DNA from: Pseudomonas khorasanensis
GTDB taxonomy: Bacteria; Pseudomonadota; Gammaproteobacteria; Pseudomonadales; Pseudomonadaceae
Assembly (NCBI RefSeq): GCF_014268505.2
Contig: NZ_JABWQP020000011.1
Coordinates: forward strand, 1 to 64,000
DNA length: 64,000 nt
Direction: 5' to 3'
Both the position numbers and the translations under genes were made by a program. Shown one piece after another: positions 1 through 7,695 of this stretch. Below the pieces are notes generated by a model, which saw nothing but the letters and a program-made list of their open reading frames with translations, was not told the DNA's origin and searched no databases. The first letter of the stretch is position 1. Each line of letters starts with the position of its first letter.

Positions 1-1
1 T

Positions 2-460
2 TCAAAGCCAGGTGGCATCCCACAAAGGGTAATCGCCCGTTCGCTCGACCAAACCGGCTCGCACAGGATTCTTGACGACATAGAGCGCAGCGTCTTTAAG
101 GTCTTCATCTCGCCTCAAAGCGCGATCGTAATAGCCTCGTTGCCATAACTGCCCTTGGCGGCCATGTTTCTGGTTGTATGCCTGGCAACTTCGTGATTTA
201 ACGCGACACATCAAATCTGCAAGGGAGCCCTCTTGAAGTTCAACGAGCCAATGCAGGTGATCTGGCATTACGACATAAGCCAGAGACGCGACTAACCCGG
301 CTTCGCTGCACCGTCTCAACTCGTTGACGACCAATCTCCCATCATGCCAATTGTTGAAAACCCGCTCTCGCCGGTTAACCACAGCGGTCAGTAAGTAAAT
401 TCTTCCCTTTTCAGAATATCGACCCTTACGCAGACGGCACACGTTCGCAGCAGCAGGCAT
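2..460 (-). CDS. REP-associated tyrosine transposase (RAYT, Y1_Tnp family)
   Basis: A 152-residue single-domain protein of the IS200/IS605-like Y1 transposase superfamily. It has the HUH-type metal motif H68-L-H70 within VMPDHLHWLVE and a candidate nucleophile Y95 (SCQAYNQ), plus the usual C-terminal NPVRAGLV...YPLWDATWL block. Domesticated RAYTs are thought to mobilise REP palindromes as single-stranded DNA, which fits a window rich in REPs. The frame stays open upstream to 643, but family proteins begin close to the RKGRYSEKGRIYLLT block, so the ATG at 458-460 was chosen; AAGGA abuts this codon, so the start is not certain. The stop lies at 2-4, so the gene appears complete. Confidence 0.85.
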   Translation of the reverse strand: MPAAANVCRLRKGRYSEKGRIYLLTAVVNRRERVFNNWHDGRLVVNELRRCSEAGLVASLAYVVMPDHLHWLVELQEGSLADLMCRVKSRSCQAYNQKHGRQGQLWQRGYYDRALRRDEDLKDAALYVVKNPVRAGLVERTGDYPLWDATWL

Positions 461-548
461 TCCTTTGCCCCCATTCAATATCCTGAAAAAAACCTTAGCG
501 GCTGCGCCATGTTTTGCCAGCCGATGCAATGACCGGATATGTCTTAAC

Positions 549-583
549 AAGCCCCGGGCGCTCCATCCGTCCGGGGCTTTTTT
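549..583 (+). terminator. Rho-independent terminator with no visible plus-strand gene before it
   Basis: A perfect 9-bp stem (AAGCCCCGG paired with CCGGGGCTT, 13-nt loop) is followed by a T run on the plus strand. The nearest upstream gene, the RAYT, is on the opposite strand, and ligD starts downstream at 655. The hairpin probably ends a plus-strand transcript coming from beyond the RAYT or an unannotated short RNA. Confidence 0.75.
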
Positions 584-654
584 ACGTTGATTGAATTTTT
601 CTGCCGCCGTGTCGCTCTTCTGCTTAACAGAACCCGTCTGCAATCGGTGCGCCC

Positions 655-3285
655 ATGAACAGGAACCTCGACGACTACAACCGCATGCGCGATTTTTCGG
701 CGACTTCGGAACCGGCTGCGGTCACGCGCCCGGGCCGTAAATCCGCCAGGGATCATGCGTTGCAGTTCTGCATCCAGAAGCACGACGCTTCGCACCTGCA
801 TTACGACTTTCGCCTGGAACTCGATGGCGCCCTCAAGAGCTGGGCGGTGCCGAAAGGGCCTTCGCTCGACCCGAAGGTCAAGCGCCTGGCCATTCATGTC
901 GAGGATCATCCGCTCGATTACGCGACGTTCGAGGGCAGCATTCCCGAGGGGCACTACGGCGCCGGTGATGTGATCGTCTGGGATCGCGGCGTGTGGATTC
1001 CCTTGGAAGATCCGCACAAGGCGTATGCCAAGGGGCGGCTCAAATTCGAGCTGCAGGGCGAGAAGCTCGGCGGTGTCTGGAACCTGGTGCGCACGCACAT
1101 GCCGGGCAAGAAGGAGCAGTGGTTTCTGATCAAGCACCAGGACAACGCCGCACGGCCGCAGGATGATTTCGACGTGCTGGTCGCCGAGCCCGACAGCGTG
1201 CTCAGCGAGCGCACGATTATCGGCAAAACCAATCCTGCTGCCGCCGAACAGGCCAAACCGGTCAAGAAAACCCCGGCCAAACCACGCAAACAGGCTTCCG
1301 GTCAGCTCACTGGTGCGCGCAAAGCCAAGCTGCCGGCACTGATCAAGCCCGAACTCGCCACGCTGGTCGATAGCGCGCCCGAAGGGCAGTGGAGCTACGA
1401 GATCAAGTTTGATGGCTACCGGATCATGGCGCGGATCGATCATGAACAGGTTCAGCTCTTCACCCGCAACGGCCATGACTGGACGCACAAACTCCCGCAA
1501 CAGGCCAAGGCGCTGGCAGCGCTGGGTCTTGAGTCAGCGTGGCTGGACGGTGAGATGGTGGTGGCCGACGAGCAAGGCGTACCCGACTTTCAAGCCCTGC
1601 AAAATGCCTTCGATGCCGGGCGCAGTGGCAACATCGTTTATTACCTGTTCGACGTGCCGTACCTCAACGGCGTCGATTTGCGCGACGTGCCGGTCGAAGA
1701 ACGCCGCGCGGCATTGAGCACCATTCTCGGCGTGCATCCCGATCCGATCCTGCGCTTCTCCGAGGCCTTCGAAGAAACCCCGGATGCTTTGCTCAACAGC
1801 GCCTGCCAAATGCGGATGGAAGGCTTGATCGGCAAGCGTCTCGGCTCGCCCTATGTGTCCCGGCGCAGCAGTGACTGGATCAAGCTCAAATGCAAGCATC
1901 GCCAGGAATTCGTCATCGTTGGCTACACCGACCCCAAGGGCGCACGCAGTGCTTTCGGCGCCTTGTTGCTCGGCCTGCACGACCGAGACAGCGGCGAGTT
2001 GCGCTATGCCGGCAAGGTCGGCACCGGATTCAACGAGACCACGCTGAAAAGCATCCTTGCCCAACTCAAGCCGCTGCTTGCCAAGAGCGCGGCGGTGGTC
2101 AATCCGCCGAGTGGGTTTGATGCAAAAGGGGTGCACTGGCTGAAGCCGAAATTGCTGGCGGAAGTGGCGTTCGCGGAAATGACCAAGGACGGTTCCGTGC
2201 GTCACGCCGTGTTCCATGGTTTGCGCGATGACAAACCGGCCAAGGACATTACAGAGGAGCGAGCGAAGCCTGTGAAAGCCGCCAAGACAGAGAAAACCGC
2301 CAAGACAGAAAAGACTGAGAAACCCAAAACCGCTGCGAAGAAACCGGCAAAAAAGGTCGCTGCCAGCAAAGCCGAAAGCGCGCCTTCGCAAGCGGGGCTG
2401 GCGGGTGGCAAAGTGCGGATTACTCACCCCGACCGTGTGATCGACGCGGTCAGCGGCACGACAAAGATGCAACTGGCGCAGTATTACGCCAGCGTCGCCG
2501 AATATATTTTGCCGCAACTCAAGGATCGCCCGGTGGCGCTGGTGCGCGCGCCGGATGGCATCGCCGGCGAGCTGTTCTTTCAGAAGAACGCCGAACGTCT
2601 GGCGATCCCGGGCATCACCGCACTGGACAAAGACATCACCGGCCAACCGGTGATGCTGATCAACAACGCCGAAGCGCTGATCGGCGCGGTGCAAATGAGC
2701 ACCGTCGAGTTGCACACCTGGAACGCCACGACCGTCGATCTGGACAAGCCTGATCGCTTCGTCCTCGACCTTGACCCGGACCCGGCGTTGCCCTGGAAAA
2801 GCATGGTCGAAGCCACCGCGCTGACGCTTACCGTGCTCGATGAACTGGGGCTCAAGGCTTTCCTGAAAACCAGCGGCGGCAAGGGCATTCACCTGGTGGT
2901 GCCGTTGACGCGCAAGCATGGCTGGGACGAAGTAAAGGATTTCAGTCACGCCATCGTCAGTCACATGGCCAAACTGCTGCCCGATCGGATTTCAGCGGTG
3001 TCCGGGCCGAAGAACCGTGTCGGCCGAATCTTTATCGATTACCTGCGCAACGGTCTCGGCGCCACCACCATTTGCACCTACGCGGCGCGGGCTCGTGAAG
3101 GCATGCCGGTGTCGGTACCGGTCTATCGCGAGGAGGTCGCCGAGCTCAAGGGCGGCAATCATTGGAACATCTTCAACGTTCACGAACGTTTGACCGAAGT
3201 GGGTGACGAGCCTTGGGCGGACCTGAAAAAAACGCGCCAGACGATCACGGCTGAAATGCGCAAACGGGTCGGCATGAAAAAGTGA
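655..3285 (+). CDS. ligD: Multifunctional DNA ligase D (NHEJ)
   Basis: This 876-residue protein has the pseudomonad order of domains: 3'-phosphoesterase (about residues 35-150, QKHDASHLHYDFRLELDG), ATP-dependent ligase (about 225-530, adenylated lysine K251 in EIKFDGYR) and archaeo-eukaryotic primase-type polymerase (about 585-870). The polymerase shows metal ligands D705/D707 in LDLDPDP and later GGKGIHLVVPL and RIFIDYLRNG blocks. LigD works with Ku in non-homologous end joining, filling, trimming and sealing breaks. A Lys/Ala/Thr-rich linker with repeated EKTAKT units (about nt 2258-2395) joins ligase and polymerase. No ku gene is in the window. The ATG at 655 is used; the stop abuts the convergent stop of the next gene. 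Confidence 0.97.
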   Translation: MNRNLDDYNRMRDFSATSEPAAVTRPGRKSARDHALQFCIQKHDASHLHYDFRLELDGALKSWAVPKGPSLDPKVKRLAIHVEDHPLDYATFEGSIPEGHYGAGDVIVWDRGVWIPLEDPHKAYAKGRLKFELQGEKLGGVWNLVRTHMPGKKEQWFLIKHQDNAARPQDDFDVLVAEPDSVLSERTIIGKTNPAAAEQAKPVKKTPAKPRKQASGQLTGARKAKLPALIKPELATLVDSAPEGQWSYEIKFDGYRIMARIDHEQVQLFTRNGHDWTHKLPQQAKALAALGLESAWLDGEMVVADEQGVPDFQALQNAFDAGRSGNIVYYLFDVPYLNGVDLRDVPVEERRAALSTILGVHPDPILRFSEAFEETPDALLNSACQMRMEGLIGKRLGSPYVSRRSSDWIKLKCKHRQEFVIVGYTDPKGARSAFGALLLGLHDRDSGELRYAGKVGTGFNETTLKSILAQLKPLLAKSAAVVNPPSGFDAKGVHWLKPKLLAEVAFAEMTKDGSVRHAVFHGLRDDKPAKDITEERAKPVKAAKTEKTAKTEKTEKPKTAAKKPAKKVAASKAESAPSQAGLAGGKVRITHPDRVIDAVSGTTKMQLAQYYASVAEYILPQLKDRPVALVRAPDGIAGELFFQKNAERLAIPGITALDKDITGQPVMLINNAEALIGAVQMSTVELHTWNATTVDLDKPDRFVLDLDPDPALPWKSMVEATALTLTVLDELGLKAFLKTSGGKGIHLVVPLTRKHGWDEVKDFSHAIVSHMAKLLPDRISAVSGPKNRVGRIFIDYLRNGLGATTICTYAARAREGMPVSVPVYREEVAELKGGNHWNIFNVHERLTEVGDEPWADLKKTRQTITAEMRKRVGMKK

Positions 3286-3696
3286 TCAGGTGTCACGCAG
3301 CAAGTCGTGGGCGTTGAGCAGTTCGAAGGCGATTTGCGGGTGGTTTTCCAGGCCTTTGCGAATCGCCGCCGGTATCGCCGCGCGGGTCTTGCGGCACAGT
3401 CCCGGCAAGTCATCGATTTGAATGGCGATGCCGCGCATGGTGCGCACTTCGTTGAAACCGGGGGCGACGTCCACGCGGATGCCTAGCTGCTCGTACATGC
3501 GCTGTTGCAGGCGTTTGAGATCGTCAAGGTCTTTGAGTTTTTCCAGACGCGCCAGAAGAATTTTCTCCTCGGCTCGAGTCAGTCGAAGGATGCGCAAATC
3601 CGCGCCAGGCGTGTCCAGCAACGGGTCGCGCCCGCAGATGCAGGCGCCGGGTGGGCAGGGTGAGCGCAAGGGCAGGGTCGTCGTCATGGCCTCCAT
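3286..3696 (-). CDS. Conserved hypothetical protein with CPPGACIC motif
   Basis: A 136-residue protein that I cannot assign to a characterised family. The N-terminus carries a cysteine cluster (CPPGACICGRD) that could bind a metal. The middle is a charged, predicted helical stretch (LTRAEEKILLARLEKLKDLDDLKRL) that may form a coiled coil. The C-terminal half reads like a small alpha/beta unit. It is convergent with ligD, with stop codons directly adjacent (3283-3285 and 3286-3288). There are two possible starts three codons apart (MEAM); neither has a well-placed Shine-Dalgarno. Function unknown. Confidence 0.7.
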   Translation of the reverse strand: MEAMTTTLPLRSPCPPGACICGRDPLLDTPGADLRILRLTRAEEKILLARLEKLKDLDDLKRLQQRMYEQLGIRVDVAPGFNEVRTMRGIAIQIDDLPGLCRKTRAAIPAAIRKGLENHPQIAFELLNAHDLLRDT

Positions 3697-3767
3697 GATA
3701 GAGGCCGTCGGACATATTTGCCTATGCGCACTCAGCGGCCGCCCATCGGCCGCTGCTTCCCTCGTGA

Positions 3768-4082
3768 CTACTGATGCACGCCTTCGTATTGCACCAGAAT
3801 GGCATTGGCCAGGTCTTCGTCGCTGGCGTTCAAGCCAGGGTTGGCCTGACGCACCTGCTGCAGTACCGACTCAAGATAAACCCCACGAATGGTGCCGCCG
3901 CTGGCGACAAAGGCAGACACGTCGTCACGGGCCGGAATCACCATTTTGTCGTCTTTGAAAGTTGAGTACAGCGACGCGGAGACACCTGCCGAAGTGGCGA
4001 CATCACCCGCATCGACGCGGGCCAGCGCCGAACCGACCGGCAGGCAGAGCAGTAAAGAAGACACCAGAACTAACTTGCGCAT
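3768..4082 (-). CDS. DUF2388 family secreted protein
   Basis: A 104-residue pseudomonad protein with a Sec signal peptide (LVLVSSLLLCLPVGSALA). The conserved DUF2388 core follows: ARDDVSAFVASGGTIRGVYLE and an ANPGLNASDEDLANAIL tail. Family members are small periplasmic proteins of unknown role, often found as paralogous sets; this one is single. The ATG at 4080-4082 is preceded by GGAGGA at good spacing, so the five-codon longer frame was not used. Confidence 0.85.
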   Translation of the reverse strand: MRKLVLVSSLLLCLPVGSALARVDAGDVATSAGVSASLYSTFKDDKMVIPARDDVSAFVASGGTIRGVYLESVLQQVRQANPGLNASDEDLANAILVQYEGVHQ

Positions 4083-4208
4083 GACGTGTTCCTCCACAAG
4101 CGCGAAGCAAAAAGGGAAGAGACTGCATAACGTCAGAGGTGCTCGGCGCGCCGGAGTTCCGTGAGCGGTGAAAACCCTTGTGCCGCATCGAGCGCCGCTT
4201 TGAACGGA

Positions 4209-4730
4209 TCAGATCACCCCGCATGCCACGCGATCGCCGCCACCGCCCAGTGGTTTCGGCATGTCGGAATGGTTGTCACCTCCCGCGTGAATCATCAATG
4301 CATGGCCCTTGATCTCGGATATTTTCTTCAGGCGTGGTGCAAGCACCGGATAGCTGGCGACACCGTCAGCGGTGACATACACCGCTGGCAGGTCACCTAG
4401 ATGGCCCTCGGCGTAAGGACCGAGATGCTTGCCGGTTTTCGCCGGATCAAAATGCCCACCCGCGGCCAATGCCGCACCTTTGACGCCATCCTTCGTGCCG
4501 GCTTCGCAGCTGCCGTTTTCATGCACATGGAAACCGTGAATGCCGGCCGGCAGGGATTTCAGTTCGGGGGTAAACAGCAATCCGTAAGGTGTCTCGCTGA
4601 CGGTGATCGAGCCGATCGCCTGCGGGGCACCGTCGGCGCTGACCAGATTGATCGCCACGTTCTCCGTTGCTGCCTGTGCGGTGCCAATAGCGAGAGTACT
4701 GAACAGACCAAGCCACATTGCGCGTTTCAT
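4209..4730 (-). CDS. sodC: Periplasmic Cu/Zn superoxide dismutase
   Basis: Dismutates superoxide in the periplasm. The 173-residue protein has a signal peptide ending TAQAA and the full set of Cu/Zn ligands: HVH in GFHVHENGSC, the later H...HFDP...H ladder, and the C-terminal IHAGGDNHSD and GDRVACGVI segments with the second disulfide cysteine. Two ATGs lie two codons apart (4736 and 4730). AAGGA is one base from the first and seven from the second, so the second is preferred. It is transcribed in the same direction as the DUF2388 gene but separated by 126 bp. Confidence 0.95.
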   Translation of the reverse strand: MKRAMWLGLFSTLAIGTAQAATENVAINLVSADGAPQAIGSITVSETPYGLLFTPELKSLPAGIHGFHVHENGSCEAGTKDGVKGAALAAGGHFDPAKTGKHLGPYAEGHLGDLPAVYVTADGVASYPVLAPRLKKISEIKGHALMIHAGGDNHSDMPKPLGGGGDRVACGVI

Positions 4731-4861
4731 AGACATTTCCTTGAGCTGCGTAATTGTCGGGGTGACGGACTCATACCCGGCCGGCGTTAACCGGCGATGA
4801 AAACGTTGTCCATCGGCATCGCAATGTGTGACTCGCCGCGCAAAACAAAAGTTTTGCCGGA

Positions 4862-4890
4862 TTCAAGTCGGTGCTGACATCAGCCGATAC
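4862..4890 (+). promoter_or_regulatory. Probable FliA (sigma-28) promoter of the chemoreceptor gene
   Basis: TTCAAGTC at 4862-4869 and GCCGATA at 4883-4889 match the pseudomonad flagellar sigma factor pattern (TCAAG, about 15 bp, GCCGATA). It lies 83 bp before the chosen GTG of the methyl-accepting protein, whose expression with flagellar genes is expected. It also overlaps the longest upstream start (4871), arguing against that start. Confidence 0.65.
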
Positions 4891-4972
4891 GCTCTGTGTC
4901 GGCAGGTCTATGGAAATAGGCTTAACTGAAATCCGACAAGCGCAATCCAGCGTGCCCACGGGAGATTCCACG

Positions 4973-6586
4973 GTGTCGATCAAACTGCGTTTGGTGTTGC
5001 TGATTGCGACCAGCCTGCTGACGGCGCTGATCGTGAGTCTGGTCAGTTACGTCGGTAACCTGCGAATGGCCACTGCGGTCGGCGACAACACGGCGAGCAT
5101 GAGCGCGCTGCGCAACCACATGGAAGCCGACATGATGCACGATGCCCTGCGCGCCGATGTTTATTCGGCGATGCTGGTCGGTTTGGGCAAAAGCACTGGC
5201 ACGGCGGCCGAGGTGCGCGATGCGCTGGCCGAGCACGCCGCGCATTTCCATGACGTGCTCGAAGCCAACCTGAAACTGCCAATCAATCCGACCCTGCGCA
5301 GTGCGCTGGAGCAGATCAAGCCGAGCCTCGACACTTACATCAAGACGGGCGAGCAGATTGTTGCTGTGGCGCTGGAAAATCCGGACGCTGCCCAGCAACA
5401 ACTTAGTGGGTTCAATACCGCGTTCAGCCAACTTGAAGAGCAAATGGCGGCGCTCAGCGAATTGATCGAAACCAACACCCGTCACACTAGCGAAGGCACC
5501 GAAGCGGCCATTCGCCACGCCAATCTGGCGCTCGGCATCGTGCTGATCGCCAGTTTGTTGCTGCTGCTGATTCAGGGTCGCTGGGTGATGCTGAGCATCC
5601 TCGGGCCGCTGAAATCCGCCAGCCGCATCGCCGAAAGCATTGCCCATGGCAACCTCAGCGAGCCGATTGTCGAACCCACCGGCAAGGACGAGGCCAGTGT
5701 CCTGATTCGCACGCTGGCGACGATGCAGCGGGATCTGCGAGACATGATCGACGTGGTGCGGCGCAACGCCCATGGCGTCAGCGGCATGAGCGAGCAACTC
5801 AGCCGGGGCTGCCATCAGGTGGCCGACAGCAGCCAGCAACAAAGCGTCGCCGCCGGAACCATGGCGGCCGCGGCCAGCCAGATGACTGCCAGCATCGAAG
5901 ACATCACCCGCCACGCCGAACGCGCTCTGAGCATGGCCAACCAGGCCGAAACCCTGGCCAAGGAGGGCGGCGGTGTGATTCATCAGGTGGTCAGCGACAT
6001 GGACGATATCTCGCGTTCGGCACAACAGTCGGCGCAGGTGATCCGTACGCTCGATCAGGAATCCGAAGCGATCTTCAACATCATTCAGGTGATCAAGAGC
6101 ATCGCCGACCAGACCAACCTGCTGGCGCTCAACGCCGCGATCGAGGCGGCGCGGGCGGGCGAACAGGGGCGGGGCTTCGCCGTGGTCGCTGATGAAGTGC
6201 GCAGCCTGGCGGCACGCACGAGTGCCTCGACCCAGGAAATTGCAGCGATGGTCGCGCGCATTCAAAACAGCACGCGCGAGGCGGTCAGCAGCATGGAAGC
6301 GGGTGTGGCTCAGGTCGACAAGGGCATGGCGGTCACAGCCGAAGTTGAACGAGCGATTCGCGAAATCCTCGACGCCACGCTCAGCACCACGCAACTGGTC
6401 AACGACATCACCCGCACGATTGGTGAACAGAGCCAGGCGAGTAACGAAATCGCCCATCAGGTGGAGATGATTGCGGGGATGTCGGAAGGCAATAGCCGGG
6501 TGATCGGGCAGACAGCGACCACCACGGATGAGTTATCGAGCCTGGCGGGGCAGTTGGCACGGTCGGTGGATCGGTTTCGGTTGTGA
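4973..6586 (+). CDS. Methyl-accepting chemotaxis protein
   Basis: A transmembrane chemoreceptor of 537 residues. TM1 is near residues 5-25, followed by a mostly helical periplasmic domain of about 150 residues (four-helix-bundle type, no recognisable ligand motif). TM2 is ILIASLLLLLIQGRW-like, then a HAMP domain and a long cytoplasmic coiled-coil. The kinase-contact hairpin contains IADQTNLLALNAAIEAARAGE. There is no C-terminal pentapeptide for CheR tethering. A GTG start at 4973 follows GGGAGA at 9 bp and puts only three residues before the basic KLR and TM1. Ligand unknown. Confidence 0.93.
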   Translation: MSIKLRLVLLIATSLLTALIVSLVSYVGNLRMATAVGDNTASMSALRNHMEADMMHDALRADVYSAMLVGLGKSTGTAAEVRDALAEHAAHFHDVLEANLKLPINPTLRSALEQIKPSLDTYIKTGEQIVAVALENPDAAQQQLSGFNTAFSQLEEQMAALSELIETNTRHTSEGTEAAIRHANLALGIVLIASLLLLLIQGRWVMLSILGPLKSASRIAESIAHGNLSEPIVEPTGKDEASVLIRTLATMQRDLRDMIDVVRRNAHGVSGMSEQLSRGCHQVADSSQQQSVAAGTMAAAASQMTASIEDITRHAERALSMANQAETLAKEGGGVIHQVVSDMDDISRSAQQSAQVIRTLDQESEAIFNIIQVIKSIADQTNLLALNAAIEAARAGEQGRGFAVVADEVRSLAARTSASTQEIAAMVARIQNSTREAVSSMEAGVAQVDKGMAVTAEVERAIREILDATLSTTQLVNDITRTIGEQSQASNEIAHQVEMIAGMSEGNSRVIGQTATTTDELSSLAGQLARSVDRFRL

Positions 6587-6628
6587 TCCTCAGAGGGGGC
6601 AGAGGGATTTTTAGGGGCTGAACCGGCG

Positions 6629-6692
6629 CTTTCGCGATCAGGCTCGCTCCCACAACGAACCAACCCCGTGGGAGTGAGCCTGCTCGCGAAGA
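6629..6692. repeat. REP pair (inverted)
   Basis: Two inverted copies of the REP core, TTCGCGATCAGGCTCGCTCC at 6631-6650 and its reverse-oriented partner ending TGCTCGCGAA at 6690, lie between the chemoreceptor and the DUF4440 gene. Confidence 0.85.
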
Positions 6693-6734
6693 GGCCCGCT
6701 CAGACAACATTGAATCAGGCCAACTTACCTTCAA

Positions 6735-7166
6735 TCAAAACCTGAACGCCTGCCGCCCGACCAACAACCATTTCCCGCCTTGCTTCTGCCAGATCTGGAA
6801 GTTCTCGATCTCGGTCGGTATGACCTCGGTCCCTTTCAGCGCTTGCGCGGAAAAGTGATGGCGCACCAGCGCGGTATCGCCAGACATCGTGATGGTCTGT
6901 TTTTGCATCTCCAGGGTCTTGAAGGCGCTTCTGCCGGTTTCGATGTCGGCGATGAATTCCTTCTTGTCCTGAATCTTGCCGCTGGAATGGCCATAGGTCA
7001 GGTTGGGTGCGGTCAGGGCATTCAGTCCAGCGATGTCTTTGTGCAGCATCGCCTGGGTCAGATGATCGACCGCTTGGGCGACTTCTTTTTCCGCAGGAGC
7101 AGGGGCGGCCATTGCACAGGCGCTGAATGCGCAGAACAAGCCGATCAGGAGGCGTGATTTGCTCAT
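6735..7166 (-). CDS. Secreted DUF4440 / NTF2-like protein
   Basis: A 143-residue protein with a signal peptide (LLIGLFCAFSACAMAAP) and a cystatin-fold NTF2-like domain. Motifs include TAPNLTYGHSSGKIQDKKEF, TALVRHHF and the end block IWQKQGGKWLLVGRQAFRF, typical of DUF4440 or SnoaL-like proteins. Substrate and activity cannot be read from sequence. AAGGA lies 6 bp before the ATG. An inverted repeat about 30 bp upstream may be its operator. Confidence 0.82.
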   Translation of the reverse strand: MSKSRLLIGLFCAFSACAMAAPAPAEKEVAQAVDHLTQAMLHKDIAGLNALTAPNLTYGHSSGKIQDKKEFIADIETGRSAFKTLEMQKQTITMSGDTALVRHHFSAQALKGTEVIPTEIENFQIWQKQGGKWLLVGRQAFRF

Positions 7167-7194
7167 GGTTTTTCCTTGTTGTTATTGGGTCGGA

Positions 7195-7221
7195 ATGACT
7201 GAAGCACTATTCGTCAGTCAT
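7195..7221. promoter_or_regulatory. Inverted repeat upstream of the DUF4440 gene
   Basis: Perfect 8-bp arms ATGACTGA (7195-7202) and TCAGTCAT (7214-7221) are separated by 11 bp, 29 bp before the DUF4440 start. Spacing suits a dimeric regulator; no such regulator is adjacent. Confidence 0.45.
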
Positions 7222-7695
7222 CGTACAACGTAGCAGGTTATTTTCGTGGTGAGCAACGTCCTCGCAGCCTTGATTGAACGAGTTGCGACGACCCGCACGC
7301 TAAAAGTTTGCAGCCGCAAGCCTCGCGGGTGTCATGTTCGCCGCTCGATGGCCGATAAGTCCCTGAGCGGAAAAAGACTTTCGAGTCGGGAACAGACGCG
7401 CGGGTTCGTCCTGACGTGATATTCTCCGCGCCAATTTGGTTTGACCTAATTCGGTTGGCCTGCCTTTCAGGCGGGCCGACGGGATCCCTGTCGCTCAAGC
7501 AGCTGAAGCCAATAACGATAAGAAGTCAGTTCAGAAGGGACATTAACTGAGGTCGATGCTACATATCGGCCTTGTGTGCCCACCCGTCAAAATTGAAGTG
7601 TGCCGGATTGCGCGACGCCAGCCTGAGCGTCAACACAGCGCAACGCAGACTGATAACAACGACGGGCGGAAGGCGTTTTATCATAGGTGCAACAG
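7222..7695. other. Non-coding stretch upstream of mqo
   Basis: No convincing gene was seen on either strand; the only longer frame (7238-7498, minus) has no ribosome binding site and an arginine/serine composition typical of chance. GCCTGCCTTTCAGGCGGGC near 7458-7476 can fold. I could not place the mqo promoter with confidence. Confidence 0.5.

Noticed and set aside
4922..6457. Long open frame antisense to the chemoreceptor gene
   Set aside because: Shadow frame; the chemoreceptor has clear TM, HAMP and signalling motifs and a FliA promoter.
7238..7498. An 86-codon minus-strand frame upstream of mqo
   Set aside because: No ribosome binding site and random-looking composition.
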